33,845 bases of DNA from Catellatospora sp. KI3 (GTDB lineage Bacteria; Actinomycetota; Actinomycetes; Mycobacteriales; Micromonosporaceae), in contig NZ_JASAMB010000041.1 of the NCBI RefSeq assembly GCF_029948125.1, forward strand, positions 1 to 33,845. Reading direction: 5' to 3'. A model generated the notes under the pieces. It saw nothing but the letters and a program-made list of their open reading frames with translations. It was not told the DNA's origin and did no database searches. The position numbers and the translations under genes are program-made. Shown here piece by piece: positions 25,507 to 33,782 of this stretch (position 1 is its first letter; the number at the start of each line of letters is the position of its first letter).

Positions 25507-26658
25507 TCAGCGGGACCACTGGCGGGCGAGGCGGGCGGCGAGTTCACGCAGGCCGCGGGCGGGTTCGGCCAGGGCCGTCGCGACGTCGCCGAAGTGGTCG
25601 ACCAGGGCGTACGCCTCGGTCACCCCGGCCACGCCCTGCTCGCGGCGGCCCGTGGTGACCCGGCCCGCCAGCACCACGCACGGGATGCCCAGGTCGCGGG
25701 CGGCCCCGGCGAGGCCCGAGATGGCCTTGCCCCGCAGCGACTGGTGGTCGAACGAGCCCTCGCCGGTGATCAGCAGGTCCGCCTCCTCGATCACCTCGTC
25801 CAGGCCGGTCAGCTCGCGGACCAGGTCGATGCCGGAGGCGACCCGGCCGCCGAGGGCCAGCAGCGCCGCGCCCAGCCCGCCCGCCGCACCGGCGCCGGGC
25901 AGGTCGGCGAGCCCGGCCGGGCAGCCGGGCAGGTCGCGTCCGAGCACCTGCGCCCACTGGGCCAGGGCCGCGTCGAGCAGGGTGACGTCGGCGGGGGTGG
26001 CGCCCTTCTGCGGGCCGTACACGGCCGAGGCGCCATGCAGCCCGGTCAGCGGGTTGTCCACGTCGGTCGCGGCGATCAGCTCGATCGCGGCCCCGGTGGC
26101 GGCCGAGCGCAGCGGGGTCGCGTCGACAGCCAGCGACGCGCACTCGGCCAGGGCGGCGCCGCCGGGGGCCAGCGGGGTGCCGTCGGCGGCCAGGCCGACC
26201 GCGCCGAGGGCGGCCAGCAGCCCGGCGCCGCCGTCGTTGGTGGCCGAGCCGCCGAGGCCGACCACGACGCGGACGGCGCCCCGGTCGACGGCGGTCAGGA
26301 TGAGCGCGCCGAGGCCGTACGAGGAGGTGGTCTTGGGGTCGCGGTCGGCCGGGTCGACCAGGTGCAGGCCGCAGGCCTGCGCGCTCTCGACGTACGCGGT
26401 GGGCCCGGCCGGGCCGTCGACCAGCAGCACCGAGCCGGTGGCCGGGCGGCCCAGCGGGTCGGTGGCGGCGACCTCGACCAGTTCGCCGCCGACGGAGGCG
26501 TGCAGCACCTCGACGAAGCCGGGGCCGCCGTCGGCGATCGGGCGGCAGATGAGTTCGTCGCCGGGGGCGGTCTGGTGCCAGCCTTCGGCGACCGCGGCGG
26601 CGGCCTCGACCGCGCTCAGGGTGCCGGCGAACTTGTCGGGACAGATCAGCACGCGCAT
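25507..26658 (-). CDS. Glycerate kinase (GlxK family)
   Basis: A 383-residue protein. The N-terminal family motif is RVLICPDKFAGTLSAVEAAAAVAEG, and further motifs are PIADGGPGFVEVL, GLGGSATNDGGAGLLAALGA and LITGEGSFDHQSLRGKA. It would phosphorylate D-glycerate, feeding glycolysis. Start ATG at 26658 begins exactly at the conserved N-terminus. TACTGT (26665-26670, complement) ends 6 nt upstream, suggesting a leaderless message. The open frame to 26778 is rejected because its extra residues fall in the promoter. A LacI-type palindrome sits just upstream of the -10. The homologue in M. tuberculosis (Rv2205c, from memory) is also next to erpA. Confidence 0.94.
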   Translation of the reverse strand: MRVLICPDKFAGTLSAVEAAAAVAEGWHQTAPGDELICRPIADGGPGFVEVLHASVGGELVEVAATDPLGRPATGSVLLVDGPAGPTAYVESAQACGLHLVDPADRDPKTTSSYGLGALILTAVDRGAVRVVVGLGGSATNDGGAGLLAALGAVGLAADGTPLAPGGAALAECASLAVDATPLRSAATGAAIELIAATDVDNPLTGLHGASAVYGPQKGATPADVTLLDAALAQWAQVLGRDLPGCPAGLADLPGAGAAGGLGAALLALGGRVASGIDLVRELTGLDEVIEEADLLITGEGSFDHQSLRGKAISGLAGAARDLGIPCVVLAGRVTTGRREQGVAGVTEAYALVDHFGDVATALAEPARGLRELAARLARQWSR

Positions 26659-26664
26659 GGCAGC

Positions 26665-26682
26665 ACAGTAGTAAAGCGCTTT
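26665..26682 (-). promoter_or_regulatory. Glycerate kinase -10 box with adjacent LacI-type operator
   Basis: The -10 TACTGT (26665-26670, complement) is followed upstream by the 10-bp palindrome AAAGCGCTTT (26673-26682). Its central CG dinucleotide core resembles LacI/GalR-family operators. Placed between -10 and -35, it would block transcription when bound. No LacI regulator is encoded in the window. Confidence 0.55.
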
Positions 26683-26765
26683 CCCGGCCCGCGCCCCGAC
26701 ACCGTGGGGCAGGCCACAGGGTTGCGGGCGGTGAGGACGGGTGTGGTTGGTGCGACTATGGAGGC

Positions 26766-27920
26766 GTGACTGCATCAACCTCGGCCCCTGTGCTGTTACT
26801 GCTCGGTCGCGGCGTCGATCCCGACTCCGAGCGCGGCGTCGACTGCCCGGGCGACCTGCCCGCGCCCAGCGACCCCGGCCTGGTCGAACGGGCCCGCGCG
26901 GCCAAGGCTGCGCTGGGCGACCGCGTCTTCGTGCTGGGGCACCACTACCAGCGCGACGAGGTCATCCAGTTCGCCGACGTGACGGGCGACTCGTTCAAGC
27001 TGGCCCGCGAGGCGGCGGCGCGCCCCGACGCGGAGTTCATCGTCTTCTGCGGCGTGCACTTCATGGCCGAGTCGGCCGACATCCTGACCTCCGACGCGCA
27101 GAAGGTGGTGCTGCCGGATCTCGCGGCGGGCTGCTCGATGGCGGACATGGCGGTGCTGGAGCAGGTCGAGCAGTGCTGGGACCTGCTCAGCGACCTCGGC
27201 ATCGCCGGGTCGACGGTGCCCGTCACCTACATGAACTCCTCGGCCGACATCAAGGGGTTCGTGGGGCGCAACGGCGGCGTGGTGTGCACCTCGTCCAACG
27301 CCAAGCGGGCGCTGGACTGGGCGTTCGAGCAGGGCGAGAAGGTCCTGTTCCTGCCCGACCAGCACCTGGGGCGCAACACCGCCGTGCTGGAGATGGGCTA
27401 CTCGCTGGACGACTGCGTGCTCTACGACCCGCACAAGCCAAACGGCGGCCTGACCGACCAGCAGCTGCGCGACGCGAAGATGATCCTGTGGCGCGGGCAC
27501 TGCTCGGTGCACGGGCGCTTCACGTACGAGAACGTGGTGGCGATGCGCGAGCAGGTGCCGGGCGTCAACATCCTGGTGCACCCGGAGTGCCGCCACGACG
27601 TGGTGACCGCGGCCGACTACGTCGGCTCGACGGAGTACATCATCAAGACGCTGGACGCGGCCGAGCCCGGCTCGAAGTGGGCCGTGGGCACCGAGCTGAA
27701 CCTGGTGCGCCGCCTGGCCGGGCAGCACCCGGACAAGCAGGTCATGTTCCTGGAGAAGACGGTCTGCTACTGCTCGACCATGAACCGCATCGACCTGCCG
27801 CACCTGGTGTGGGCGCTGGAGGAGCTGGTCGCGGGCCGGGTGCCGAACCAGATCACGGTCGATCCGGACACCGCGCACCACGCCCGGGTGGCACTGGACC
27901 AGATGCTGGCCCTGCCGTAG
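26766..27920 (+). CDS. nadA: Quinolinate synthase A
   Basis: A 384-residue 4Fe-4S enzyme that condenses iminoaspartate with dihydroxyacetone phosphate to quinolinate in NAD synthesis. Family motifs in order are GHHYQRDEVIQFAD, FCGVHFMAESADIL, TYMNSSADIK, CTSSNA and HPEC. Likely cluster cysteines are C123 (AGCSMAD), C246 (GHCSVHG) and C334 or C336 (CYCSTMN). GTG at 26766 has GGAGG only one base away, too close to act normally. GACTAT (26754-26759), 6 nt upstream, may be a weak leaderless -10. The genes for NadB and NadC are not here. A terminator follows. Confidence 0.97.
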   Translation: MTASTSAPVLLLLGRGVDPDSERGVDCPGDLPAPSDPGLVERARAAKAALGDRVFVLGHHYQRDEVIQFADVTGDSFKLAREAAARPDAEFIVFCGVHFMAESADILTSDAQKVVLPDLAAGCSMADMAVLEQVEQCWDLLSDLGIAGSTVPVTYMNSSADIKGFVGRNGGVVCTSSNAKRALDWAFEQGEKVLFLPDQHLGRNTAVLEMGYSLDDCVLYDPHKPNGGLTDQQLRDAKMILWRGHCSVHGRFTYENVVAMREQVPGVNILVHPECRHDVVTAADYVGSTEYIIKTLDAAEPGSKWAVGTELNLVRRLAGQHPDKQVMFLEKTVCYCSTMNRIDLPHLVWALEELVAGRVPNQITVDPDTAHHARVALDQMLALP

Positions 27921-27937
27921 GCGATCTGTCACTCTCT

Positions 27938-27978
27938 GTACGAGCGTCGTGTCCGATTAGCGGCGCTCGTACTTGTTT
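27938..27978 (+). terminator. Intrinsic terminator after nadA
   Basis: The 9-bp stem GTACGAGCG / CGCTCGTAC (27938-27946, 27964-27972) is followed directly by TTGTTT. It starts 18 nt after the nadA stop. It is the most classical U-tract terminator in the window. Confidence 0.8.
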
Positions 27979-28015
27979 AAGCTTCGCGTGTATTCCGTCA
28001 CACATCACTCAGCGC

Positions 28016-28085
28016 TATGCTGCCGTGGTTGCCCACCAGGCCCCGCCGTAGAGTTGCTGCCCGGCCCGAATCTCGACCCAGGAGG
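28016..28085 (+). promoter_or_regulatory. Probable murA -10 box and strong ribosome binding site
   Basis: TATGCT (28016-28021) is a plausible -10, with only a weak TTCCGT -35 17 nt upstream (27993-27998). AGGAGG (28080-28085) lies 6 nt before TTG 28092 and 15 nt before ATG 28101, which decides for the TTG start. Confidence 0.5.
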
Positions 28086-28091
28086 TCTGCC

Positions 28092-29417
28092 TTGTCGGAC
28101 ATGCTCGTCGTCACCGGCGGAAACCCGCTGCAGGGTGAAGTCCGGGTCCGCGGGGCCAAGAACCTCGTGTCGAAGGCGATGGTGGCCACGGTCCTGGGCG
28201 AGTCGCCGAGCGTGATGTACGACGTGCCGCGCATCCGCGACGTCGAGATCGTGCGCGGCCTGCTGGAGCTGCACGGCGTCAAGGTCAGCAACGGCGAGCT
28301 GGACGGCGAGCTGCGCTTCGACCCGTCCAACGTCGAGCGGGCCGGCATCGACGAGATCAACGTGCACGCCGGGTCCAGCCGCATCCCGATCCTGCTCTGC
28401 GGCCCGCTGCTGCACCGGCTCGGCCACGCGTTCATCCCCGACCTGGGCGGCTGCCACATCGGCCCGCGCCCGATCGACTACCACCTGGAGGCGCTGCGCC
28501 GCTTCGGTGCCGTGGTCGAGAAGACCCCCGAGGGCCTGCACCTGTCCGCCCCGGACGGCCTGCACGGCATCAAGTACGAGCTGAACTACCCGTCGGTCGG
28601 CGCCACCGAGCAGATCCTGCTCACCGCCGTACGCGCCGAGGGCGTCACCGAGCTGAGCAACGCGGCGGTGGAGCCCGAGATCATCGACCTGATCTGCATC
28701 CTGCAGAAGATGGGCGCGATCATCAAGGTGCACACCAACCGGGTGATCGAGATCGAGGGCGTGCCGCACCTCGGCGGCTTCTCGCACCGGCCCATCCCCG
28801 ACCGGATCGAGGCGGCGAGCTGGGCCTCGGCCGCGCTGGCCACCCGCGGCGACATCCTGGTCCGCGGCGCCCGCCAGGCCGACATGACCACGTTCCTGAA
28901 CGTGTTCCGCAGCATCGGCGGCCAGTTCGAGATCGACGACAACCCGGTCGCGGGCGGCATCCGGTTCTGGCACCCGGGCGGCGACCTGCGCGCGGTGGCG
29001 CTGGAGACCGACGTGCACCCCGGCTTCATGACCGACTGGCAGCAGCCGCTGGTCGTGGCGCTGACCCAGGCCAACGGCCTGTCGGTGGTGCACGAGACGG
29101 TGTACGAGAAGCGCTTCGGCTACACCAGCGCGCTGAACCAGATGGGCGCGAACATCCAGGTGTACCAGGAGTGCCTGGGCGGCACGCCGTGCCGGTTCGG
29201 CCGCCGCGGCTTCCGGCACTCGGCCGTCATCGCCGGCCCGGCCAAGCTGCACGCCACCGACCTGGTCATCCCGGACCTGCGGGCGGGGTTCAGCCATCTG
29301 ATCGCGGCGCTGGCCGCCGAGGGCACCTCGCGGGTGCACGGGGTCGACCTGATCAACCGGGGCTACGAGGACTTCGAGGCCAAGCTCGCCGGTCTCGGCG
29401 CCACCGTCTCCCGCTGA
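28092..29417 (+). CDS. murA: UDP-N-acetylglucosamine 1-carboxyvinyltransferase (MurA family)
   Basis: A 441-residue EPSP-synthase-fold enzyme, the first committed step of peptidoglycan precursor synthesis (enolpyruvyl transfer from PEP to UDP-GlcNAc). The N-terminal motif RGAKN has K23/N24, the active-site cysteine is C121 (LGGCHIGPRP), and the later aspartate loop is HPGFMTDWQQP with ETVYEKRF. Cysteine at 121 predicts fosfomycin sensitivity. The loops differ from classical MurA (GAKNLVSKAMVATVL), so it may be a second, actinobacterial paralogue. TTG at 28092 is chosen because AGGAGG is 6 nt upstream. A repeat-type hairpin follows the gene. Confidence 0.92.
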   Translation: MSDMLVVTGGNPLQGEVRVRGAKNLVSKAMVATVLGESPSVMYDVPRIRDVEIVRGLLELHGVKVSNGELDGELRFDPSNVERAGIDEINVHAGSSRIPILLCGPLLHRLGHAFIPDLGGCHIGPRPIDYHLEALRRFGAVVEKTPEGLHLSAPDGLHGIKYELNYPSVGATEQILLTAVRAEGVTELSNAAVEPEIIDLICILQKMGAIIKVHTNRVIEIEGVPHLGGFSHRPIPDRIEAASWASAALATRGDILVRGARQADMTTFLNVFRSIGGQFEIDDNPVAGGIRFWHPGGDLRAVALETDVHPGFMTDWQQPLVVALTQANGLSVVHETVYEKRFGYTSALNQMGANIQVYQECLGGTPCRFGRRGFRHSAVIAGPAKLHATDLVIPDLRAGFSHLIAALAAEGTSRVHGVDLINRGYEDFEAKLAGLGATVSR

Positions 29418-29426
29418 CAGACGTAA

Positions 29427-29472
29427 GGAAGGGGCCCTTCTTATCGCTCTGCGATGTAGAAGGGCCCCTTCC
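29427..29472. terminator. Long hairpin after murA, probable dispersed repeat
   Basis: Perfect 15-bp arms (29427-29441, GGAAGGGGCCCTTCT, and 29458-29472) contain a further ATCGC-tct-GCGAT stem. It starts 10 nt after the murA stop. I recall closely similar GGAAGGGGCCC hairpins scattered in Micromonosporaceae genomes, so this may be a repeat that also serves as the terminator. Confidence 0.85.
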
Positions 29473-29560
29473 CAACTCTTGTGACCTGTGACATTCCGAG
29501 GGAGGGCGGCGCGCGTGACGCCGTGTCACCATCCCCGGATGCCGCTGTACCCTTGCTGGC

Positions 29561-30193
29561 GTGCCGTTGTTCTCCCGTAAATCCAGCGACGCCCCCGCCG
29601 TGACCGAGCCTGAGGCTGAGGTCGAGGCGGCGGCGGGTCCCCGTGCCTATACGCCCGGTAAGGGCAAGGCCACCCCGAAGCGCACCTCGCAGCGCCGCCG
29701 CGTCGCCGCCGTGCAGCAGCCGCGTACGCCCGAGGAGCGCCGCGAGGCCAAGCGCCTTGCCCGCGAGCAGGCCCGCAGCGATCGCCAGGAGGCGATGGCG
29801 GGCATGCGCAGCGGCGACGAGCGCCACCTGCTGCCCCGCGACAAGGGCCCGGTGCGCCGGCTCGTCCGCGACATCGTCGACTCGCGCCGCAACGTCGGCA
29901 GCTACTTCTTCGGCGCCACGCTGATCATCTTCTTCCTGATGATGTGGCGCGACCCGCGCGTGGCGCTGTTCGGCAACCTGCTGTGGCTGGGGCTGGGCCT
30001 GGCCGTGATCGTGGACAGCTTCATCCTGAGCCGCAAGATCAAGAAGCTGGTCAAGCAGCACTTCCCGAAGAGCAACGAGCGCATGGGCTCGCTGTACTTC
30101 TACGGCATCATGCGCGCGATCAGCTTCCGCCGCATGCGCATGCCCAACTGCCAGGTCAAGATCGGCGACCCGATCGTCCCCGGCAAGGCCTAG
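29561..30193 (+). CDS. DUF3043 membrane protein
   Basis: A 210-residue protein. The first ~105 residues are hydrophilic and basic with Arg/Lys-rich stretches (TPEERREAKRLAREQ). Two membrane helices follow (YFFGATLIIFFLMMW and ALFGNLLWLGLGLAVIVDSFIL), then a basic tail. This is the DUF3043 family of actinobacteria, function unknown. GTG at 29561 has no Shine-Dalgarno. TACCCT (29548-29553) ends 7 nt before it, so the transcript is probably leaderless. Its position after the erpA/glycerate kinase block matches the mycobacterial locus (Rv2206, from memory). Confidence 0.88.
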   Translation: MPLFSRKSSDAPAVTEPEAEVEAAAGPRAYTPGKGKATPKRTSQRRRVAAVQQPRTPEERREAKRLAREQARSDRQEAMAGMRSGDERHLLPRDKGPVRRLVRDIVDSRRNVGSYFFGATLIIFFLMMWRDPRVALFGNLLWLGLGLAVIVDSFILSRKIKKLVKQHFPKSNERMGSLYFYGIMRAISFRRMRMPNCQVKIGDPIVPGKA

Positions 30194-30264
30194 GACATCT
30201 GTCCTGCCGCACTCCGTATCGGCGGCTCTGCCCGCCGGTACGGCGCGGACCTAGCGTTGTCCCC

Positions 30265-31167
30265 ATGACAGACGCGGTGCGGCTGACCTCGGTCGCGAAG
30301 AACTACGGCGCGGTCCGGGCGGTGGACGGGGTGGACCTGTCCATCGCCCGCGGCCAGACCGTGGCCCTGCTGGGCCCCAACGGCGCCGGCAAGTCCACCA
30401 CCATCAGCATGATCCTCGGCCTGCTGACCCCCAGCGCGGGCACCGTCGAGGTGTTCGGCACCTCCCCCGCCGACGCGGTGCGGGCCGGGCGGGTCGGCGC
30501 GATGCTGCAGGAGTCCGGCTTCCCGGCCAGCGCGACCGTACGCGAGCTGGTGCAGCTCGCCCGCGCGCTGTACCGCGACCCGCTGCCGCTGGACGAGATC
30601 ATGGCCACCGCCGACGTCGCCTCGATCGCCGACCGCCGCTCGGACAAGCTCTCCGGCGGCCAGTCGCAGCGGCTGCGCTTCGCGTTCGCCCTGGCCGGCA
30701 ACCCCGAGCTGCTGATCCTGGACGAGCCCACCGCCGCGCTGGACGTGGAGAGCCGCCAGCAGTTCTGGGCCGCGATGCGGCGCTACGCCGCCACCGGCCG
30801 CACCGTGCTGTTCGCCACGCACTACCTGGAAGAGGCCGACGACTTCGCCGACCGGGTCATCGTGATCGCCCGGGGCCGGGTGGTCGCCGACGGCAGCGGC
30901 GCCGAGATCAAGAAGCTGGCCGGCGGCCGTACCGTCAGCTTCGACCGCGCCGGTCAGGACGCCGACGCCTTCACCGCCCTGCCCGGCGTGGTGTCCGCCC
31001 AGGCCCGCGGCGAGCGCGTGCTGCTGCGCTGCGACGACTCCGACGTCACCGTCCGCGCCCTGTTCGAGGGCGGCCACCGGGTGGCCAACCTGGAGGTCAC
31101 CGGCGCCGGACTCGAAGAAGCCTTCCTCACCCTCACCGCCAAGACCGAGTTGGAGCCGGCCCGATGA
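30265..31167 (+). CDS. ABC transporter ATP-binding protein
   Basis: A 300-residue ATPase: Walker A GPNGAGKST (37-45), Q-loop in MLQESGFP, signature LSGGQSQRLRF, Walker B LLILDEPTAALD, and switch histidine in FATHYLEEADDF. A C-terminal ~80-residue extension is usual for DrrA/ABC-2 type exporters. It pairs with the overlapping permease gene downstream. ATG at 30265 has no Shine-Dalgarno; TAGCGT (30252-30257) ends 7 nt before it, suggesting a leaderless operon start. It is first of four genes with permease, kinase and response regulator. Confidence 0.96.
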   Translation: MTDAVRLTSVAKNYGAVRAVDGVDLSIARGQTVALLGPNGAGKSTTISMILGLLTPSAGTVEVFGTSPADAVRAGRVGAMLQESGFPASATVRELVQLARALYRDPLPLDEIMATADVASIADRRSDKLSGGQSQRLRFAFALAGNPELLILDEPTAALDVESRQQFWAAMRRYAATGRTVLFATHYLEEADDFADRVIVIARGRVVADGSGAEIKKLAGGRTVSFDRAGQDADAFTALPGVVSAQARGERVLLRCDDSDVTVRALFEGGHRVANLEVTGAGLEEAFLTLTAKTELEPAR

Positions 31168-31895
31168 CCGCCTACCTGCGTTTCGAGCTGCGGCGCCTCA
31201 TCCGCGACCCGCGTGTGATCGTCTTCACGGTCGTGCTGCCCGTGCTCATCTACTTCATCAGCACCGGCAGCGCCGGCGCCGCCGACCGGATCGGCTCGGT
31301 GCAGGTCGCGGCATACCTGATGGTGAGCATGGCGGCGTACGGCGCGCTGGTCGGCGTGATGTCGGTCGGCATCGGCGTGGCCAACGAGCGGGCCACCGGC
31401 TGGCTGCGCCAGCTGCGCATCTCCCCCGTCACCCCCGGGCAGGTCGTCGCGGTCAAGGCGCTGCTCGCCTCGATCATGGCGATCCCCTCGGTGGCCGCGG
31501 TCGGCGTCATCGCCGCCACCCGCAACGGCGTCGAACTGTCCGCCCCGCAGTGGGTCGCCCTGGTCGGCCTGCTGTGGCTGGGCAGCCTGCCGTTCGCGGC
31601 GCTCGGCCTGGCCCTCGGCTTCTCGATGCCGCCGAACCTGATCCAGCCCGCCAGCATGCTCGGCGTGTTCGGCCTGGCGTTCCTCGGCGGCCTGTTCGTG
31701 CCGGTCGAGGCGATGCCCGCCGCACTCGCGAAGATCGCCACCTGGCTGCCCAGCAACCGCTACGCCGAGCTCGGCTGGTCGGTCGCCGGGGACAAGGCGC
31801 CGCCGCTGGGCGGCGTGGCCATCCTGGTCGGCTGGGCTGTGGTCTTCGGCGGCCTGGCCGCCCTGATGTACCGCCGCTCGGCGGCGCAGAAGTGA
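31164..31895 (+). CDS. ABC-2 type transporter permease
   Basis: A 243-residue protein with six predicted membrane helices (first near VIVFTVVLPVLIYFIS, last near ILVGWAVVFGGLAALMY). The conserved E-R-x-x-G-W-L-R-Q-L motif before the third helix is typical of ABC-2 permeases. It should form the membrane channel of an exporter, probably as a homodimer. The ATG overlaps the ATPase stop by 4 bases, and its own stop overlaps the kinase start by 4 bases. Substrate unknown: antibiotic, lipid or peptide. Confidence 0.93.
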   Translation: MTAYLRFELRRLIRDPRVIVFTVVLPVLIYFISTGSAGAADRIGSVQVAAYLMVSMAAYGALVGVMSVGIGVANERATGWLRQLRISPVTPGQVVAVKALLASIMAIPSVAAVGVIAATRNGVELSAPQWVALVGLLWLGSLPFAALGLALGFSMPPNLIQPASMLGVFGLAFLGGLFVPVEAMPAALAKIATWLPSNRYAELGWSVAGDKAPPLGGVAILVGWAVVFGGLAALMYRRSAAQK

Positions 31896-33085
31896 TCGGA
31901 CTGTTCACGCGCGGGGCGGGTACGGCGGTGCCGTACCCGCCCTCGGGCGTCGACGAGCAGACCGCGCACCGGCAGGGCATGCGGCGGGGCGTGCTCTTCG
32001 CCGCCATCTGGCTGTGGCCGCTCGTGCCCACCTTCCGCGCCATCGTCGCGGGGCACGTCCACCCGGTGCTGTTCGCGGTCGTGGGCCTGCTCGCCTTCAT
32101 CCCGCTCTACCTGGCCGTGGTCGTACGCGGATTCGGCGACCCCGACCCCGTGCCCAAGCCCCGCGACCACGCGATGCTGGGCCTGCTCACCGCGCTCGGG
32201 CTGGCCCTGGCCCTGGCGTACGGCGCCCAGCCCGGCGGCTGGACCGGCCTCACCCTGTACCTCGCCGCCGCGGGCGCCGCCCTGTACCCCACCCCGTGGG
32301 CCCACCTGTGGCTGGTCGGCTGCGTCGGGGCGCTCATCGGCGTCGGCCACCTGCACGGCCAGCACTGGTCCGAGATCGGCGACAACGCCTTCAACCTGGT
32401 CATGGCCGGCGCCCTCGTCCTGGTCGTACGCCGCCTCATGCGCCTGGTCCGCGAGCTGCGCACCACCCGCGACCAGCTCGCCCGCGCCGCCGTCGAGCAG
32501 GAGCGCCTGCGCTTCGCCCGCGACCTGCACGACCTGCTCGGCCACAGCCTGTCGGTCATCGTCGTCAAGTCCGAGGTCGTCCGCCGCCTCGCCGAACGCG
32601 ACCCCGCCGCCGCCGCCCGCGAAGCCGCCGACATCGAGCAGATCGGCCGTACCGCCCTCACCGAGGTACGCCAGGCCATCACCGGCTACCGCACCCGCGC
32701 CTTCGCCGCCGAGCTCACCGGGGCCGGCGCGGCGCTGGCCGACGCGGGCATCGAGACCACCGTCCGGACCACCGACGAGACGCTGCCGCCGCACCTCGAC
32801 GACGCGTTCGCCTGGGTCGTACGCGAGGCCGCCACCAACGTCATCCGCCACAGCGGCGCCGACACCTGCGTCATCGCCCTCAGCCGCCCCGACCGGTGGC
32901 AGCTCGAGATCCGCGACGACGGCCGCGGCGGCGCGGCCGACCCCGCCGCCCACGGCAACGGCCTGCGCGGCCTGGCCGAACGCCTCGCCCAGGTCGGCGG
33001 AGCCCTCGCCGTCATCGACCTGAGCACCAGCCACGGCGGCACCGGCTTCGTCCTCCGCGCCACCGCCCCCGAGGCGGCCCGATGA
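31892..33085 (+). CDS. Sensor histidine kinase (HisKA_3/NarL-partner type)
   Basis: A 397-residue membrane kinase. Five or six N-terminal membrane helices lie between about 33 and 180 with almost no extracellular domain, the intramembrane-sensing design. A linker helix leads to the dimerisation box RFARDLHDLLGHSLSVI with phospho-acceptor H213. The ATP-binding domain has N-box REAATNVIRHS and G-box DDGRGG. GTG at 31892 overlaps the permease stop (GTGA). Its position behind an exporter suggests it senses a compound or membrane stress handled by that exporter. Confidence 0.94.
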   Translation: MIGLFTRGAGTAVPYPPSGVDEQTAHRQGMRRGVLFAAIWLWPLVPTFRAIVAGHVHPVLFAVVGLLAFIPLYLAVVVRGFGDPDPVPKPRDHAMLGLLTALGLALALAYGAQPGGWTGLTLYLAAAGAALYPTPWAHLWLVGCVGALIGVGHLHGQHWSEIGDNAFNLVMAGALVLVVRRLMRLVRELRTTRDQLARAAVEQERLRFARDLHDLLGHSLSVIVVKSEVVRRLAERDPAAAAREAADIEQIGRTALTEVRQAITGYRTRAFAAELTGAGAALADAGIETTVRTTDETLPPHLDDAFAWVVREAATNVIRHSGADTCVIALSRPDRWQLEIRDDGRGGAADPAAHGNGLRGLAERLAQVGGALAVIDLSTSHGGTGFVLRATAPEAAR

Positions 33086-33138
33086 TCCCGCACTCCCCCG
33101 GCGGCCCGACGACCCGCGTAATGCCGAAGGCGGCCTGA
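33082..33138 (+). CDS. Possible 18-codon mini-ORF linking kinase and regulator
   Basis: An ATG at 33082 overlaps the kinase stop (ATGA). The 18-codon frame ends in a TGA (33136-33138) whose last A begins the regulator ATG (TGATG). Both junctions allow translational re-initiation. The two junctions share a 16-nt near-repeat (33073-33088 and 33129-33144, one mismatch), so this may be a by-product of a 56-bp duplication and not a real gene. Confidence 0.25.
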   Translation: MIPHSPGGPTTRVMPKAA

Positions 33139-33743
33139 TGATCCGCGTACTGCTCGCCGAGGACCAGGGCATGATGCGCGGCGCGCTCGCGCTCCTGCTC
33201 GACCTGGAGCCCGACCTGGAAGTAGTCGCCCAGGTCGAACGCGGTGACGAGGTCGTGGACGCCGCCCTGCGCACCGGCCCCGACGTGGCGCTGCTCGACA
33301 TCGAGATGCCCGGCCTGTCCGGGCTGGACGCGGCCGCCCTGCTCCGCACCCGGGCCCCGCAGTGCCGGGTGCTCATCCTGACCACCTTCGGCCGCCCCGG
33401 ATACCTGCGCCGGGCCATGGACGCGGGGGCGCGCGGGTTCCTGGTCAAGGACGGGCCGGTCGAGTCGCTGGCCGCCGCGATCCGGCGGGTGCTGGCGGGC
33501 GAGACCGTGATCGACCCGGCGCTGGCCGCGGCGGCGCTGTCGGCCGGGCCGAGCCCGCTGACCGAGCGCGAACGCGAGGTGCTGGCCAGCGCCGCGGACG
33601 GCGCGACCGTGGCCGACCTCGCGGCCCGGCTGCACCTGTCCGAGAGCACGGTACGCAACTACCTGTCAGCCGCGATCGGCAAGACCAACACCCGCAACCG
33701 CATGGAAGCCGTCCAAGCCGCCCGCGCCGCCGGCTGGCTCTGA
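33138..33743 (+). CDS. NarL/LuxR-family response regulator
   Basis: A 201-residue regulator. The receiver domain has acidic D9, phospho-aspartate D54 (LLDIEMPG), the switch threonine in LILTTF and the lysine in LVKDG. The C-terminal LuxR helix-turn-helix is LTEREREVLASAADGATVADLAARLHLSESTVRNYLSAAIGKT. It is the partner of the kinase directly upstream, and the pair probably controls the ABC exporter operon. ATG at 33138 overlaps the mini-ORF stop. Confidence 0.95.
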   Translation: MIRVLLAEDQGMMRGALALLLDLEPDLEVVAQVERGDEVVDAALRTGPDVALLDIEMPGLSGLDAAALLRTRAPQCRVLILTTFGRPGYLRRAMDAGARGFLVKDGPVESLAAAIRRVLAGETVIDPALAAAALSAGPSPLTEREREVLASAADGATVADLAARLHLSESTVRNYLSAAIGKTNTRNRMEAVQAARAAGWL

Positions 33744-33782
33744 CCCCTCCCGCCCTGTCCCCACCTACCGACTCCCCTCGCT

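Noticed and set aside
26659-26778. Longer N-terminus for glycerate kinase
   Set aside because: The conserved family N-terminus starts at 26658, and the extra region holds the -10 box and operator.
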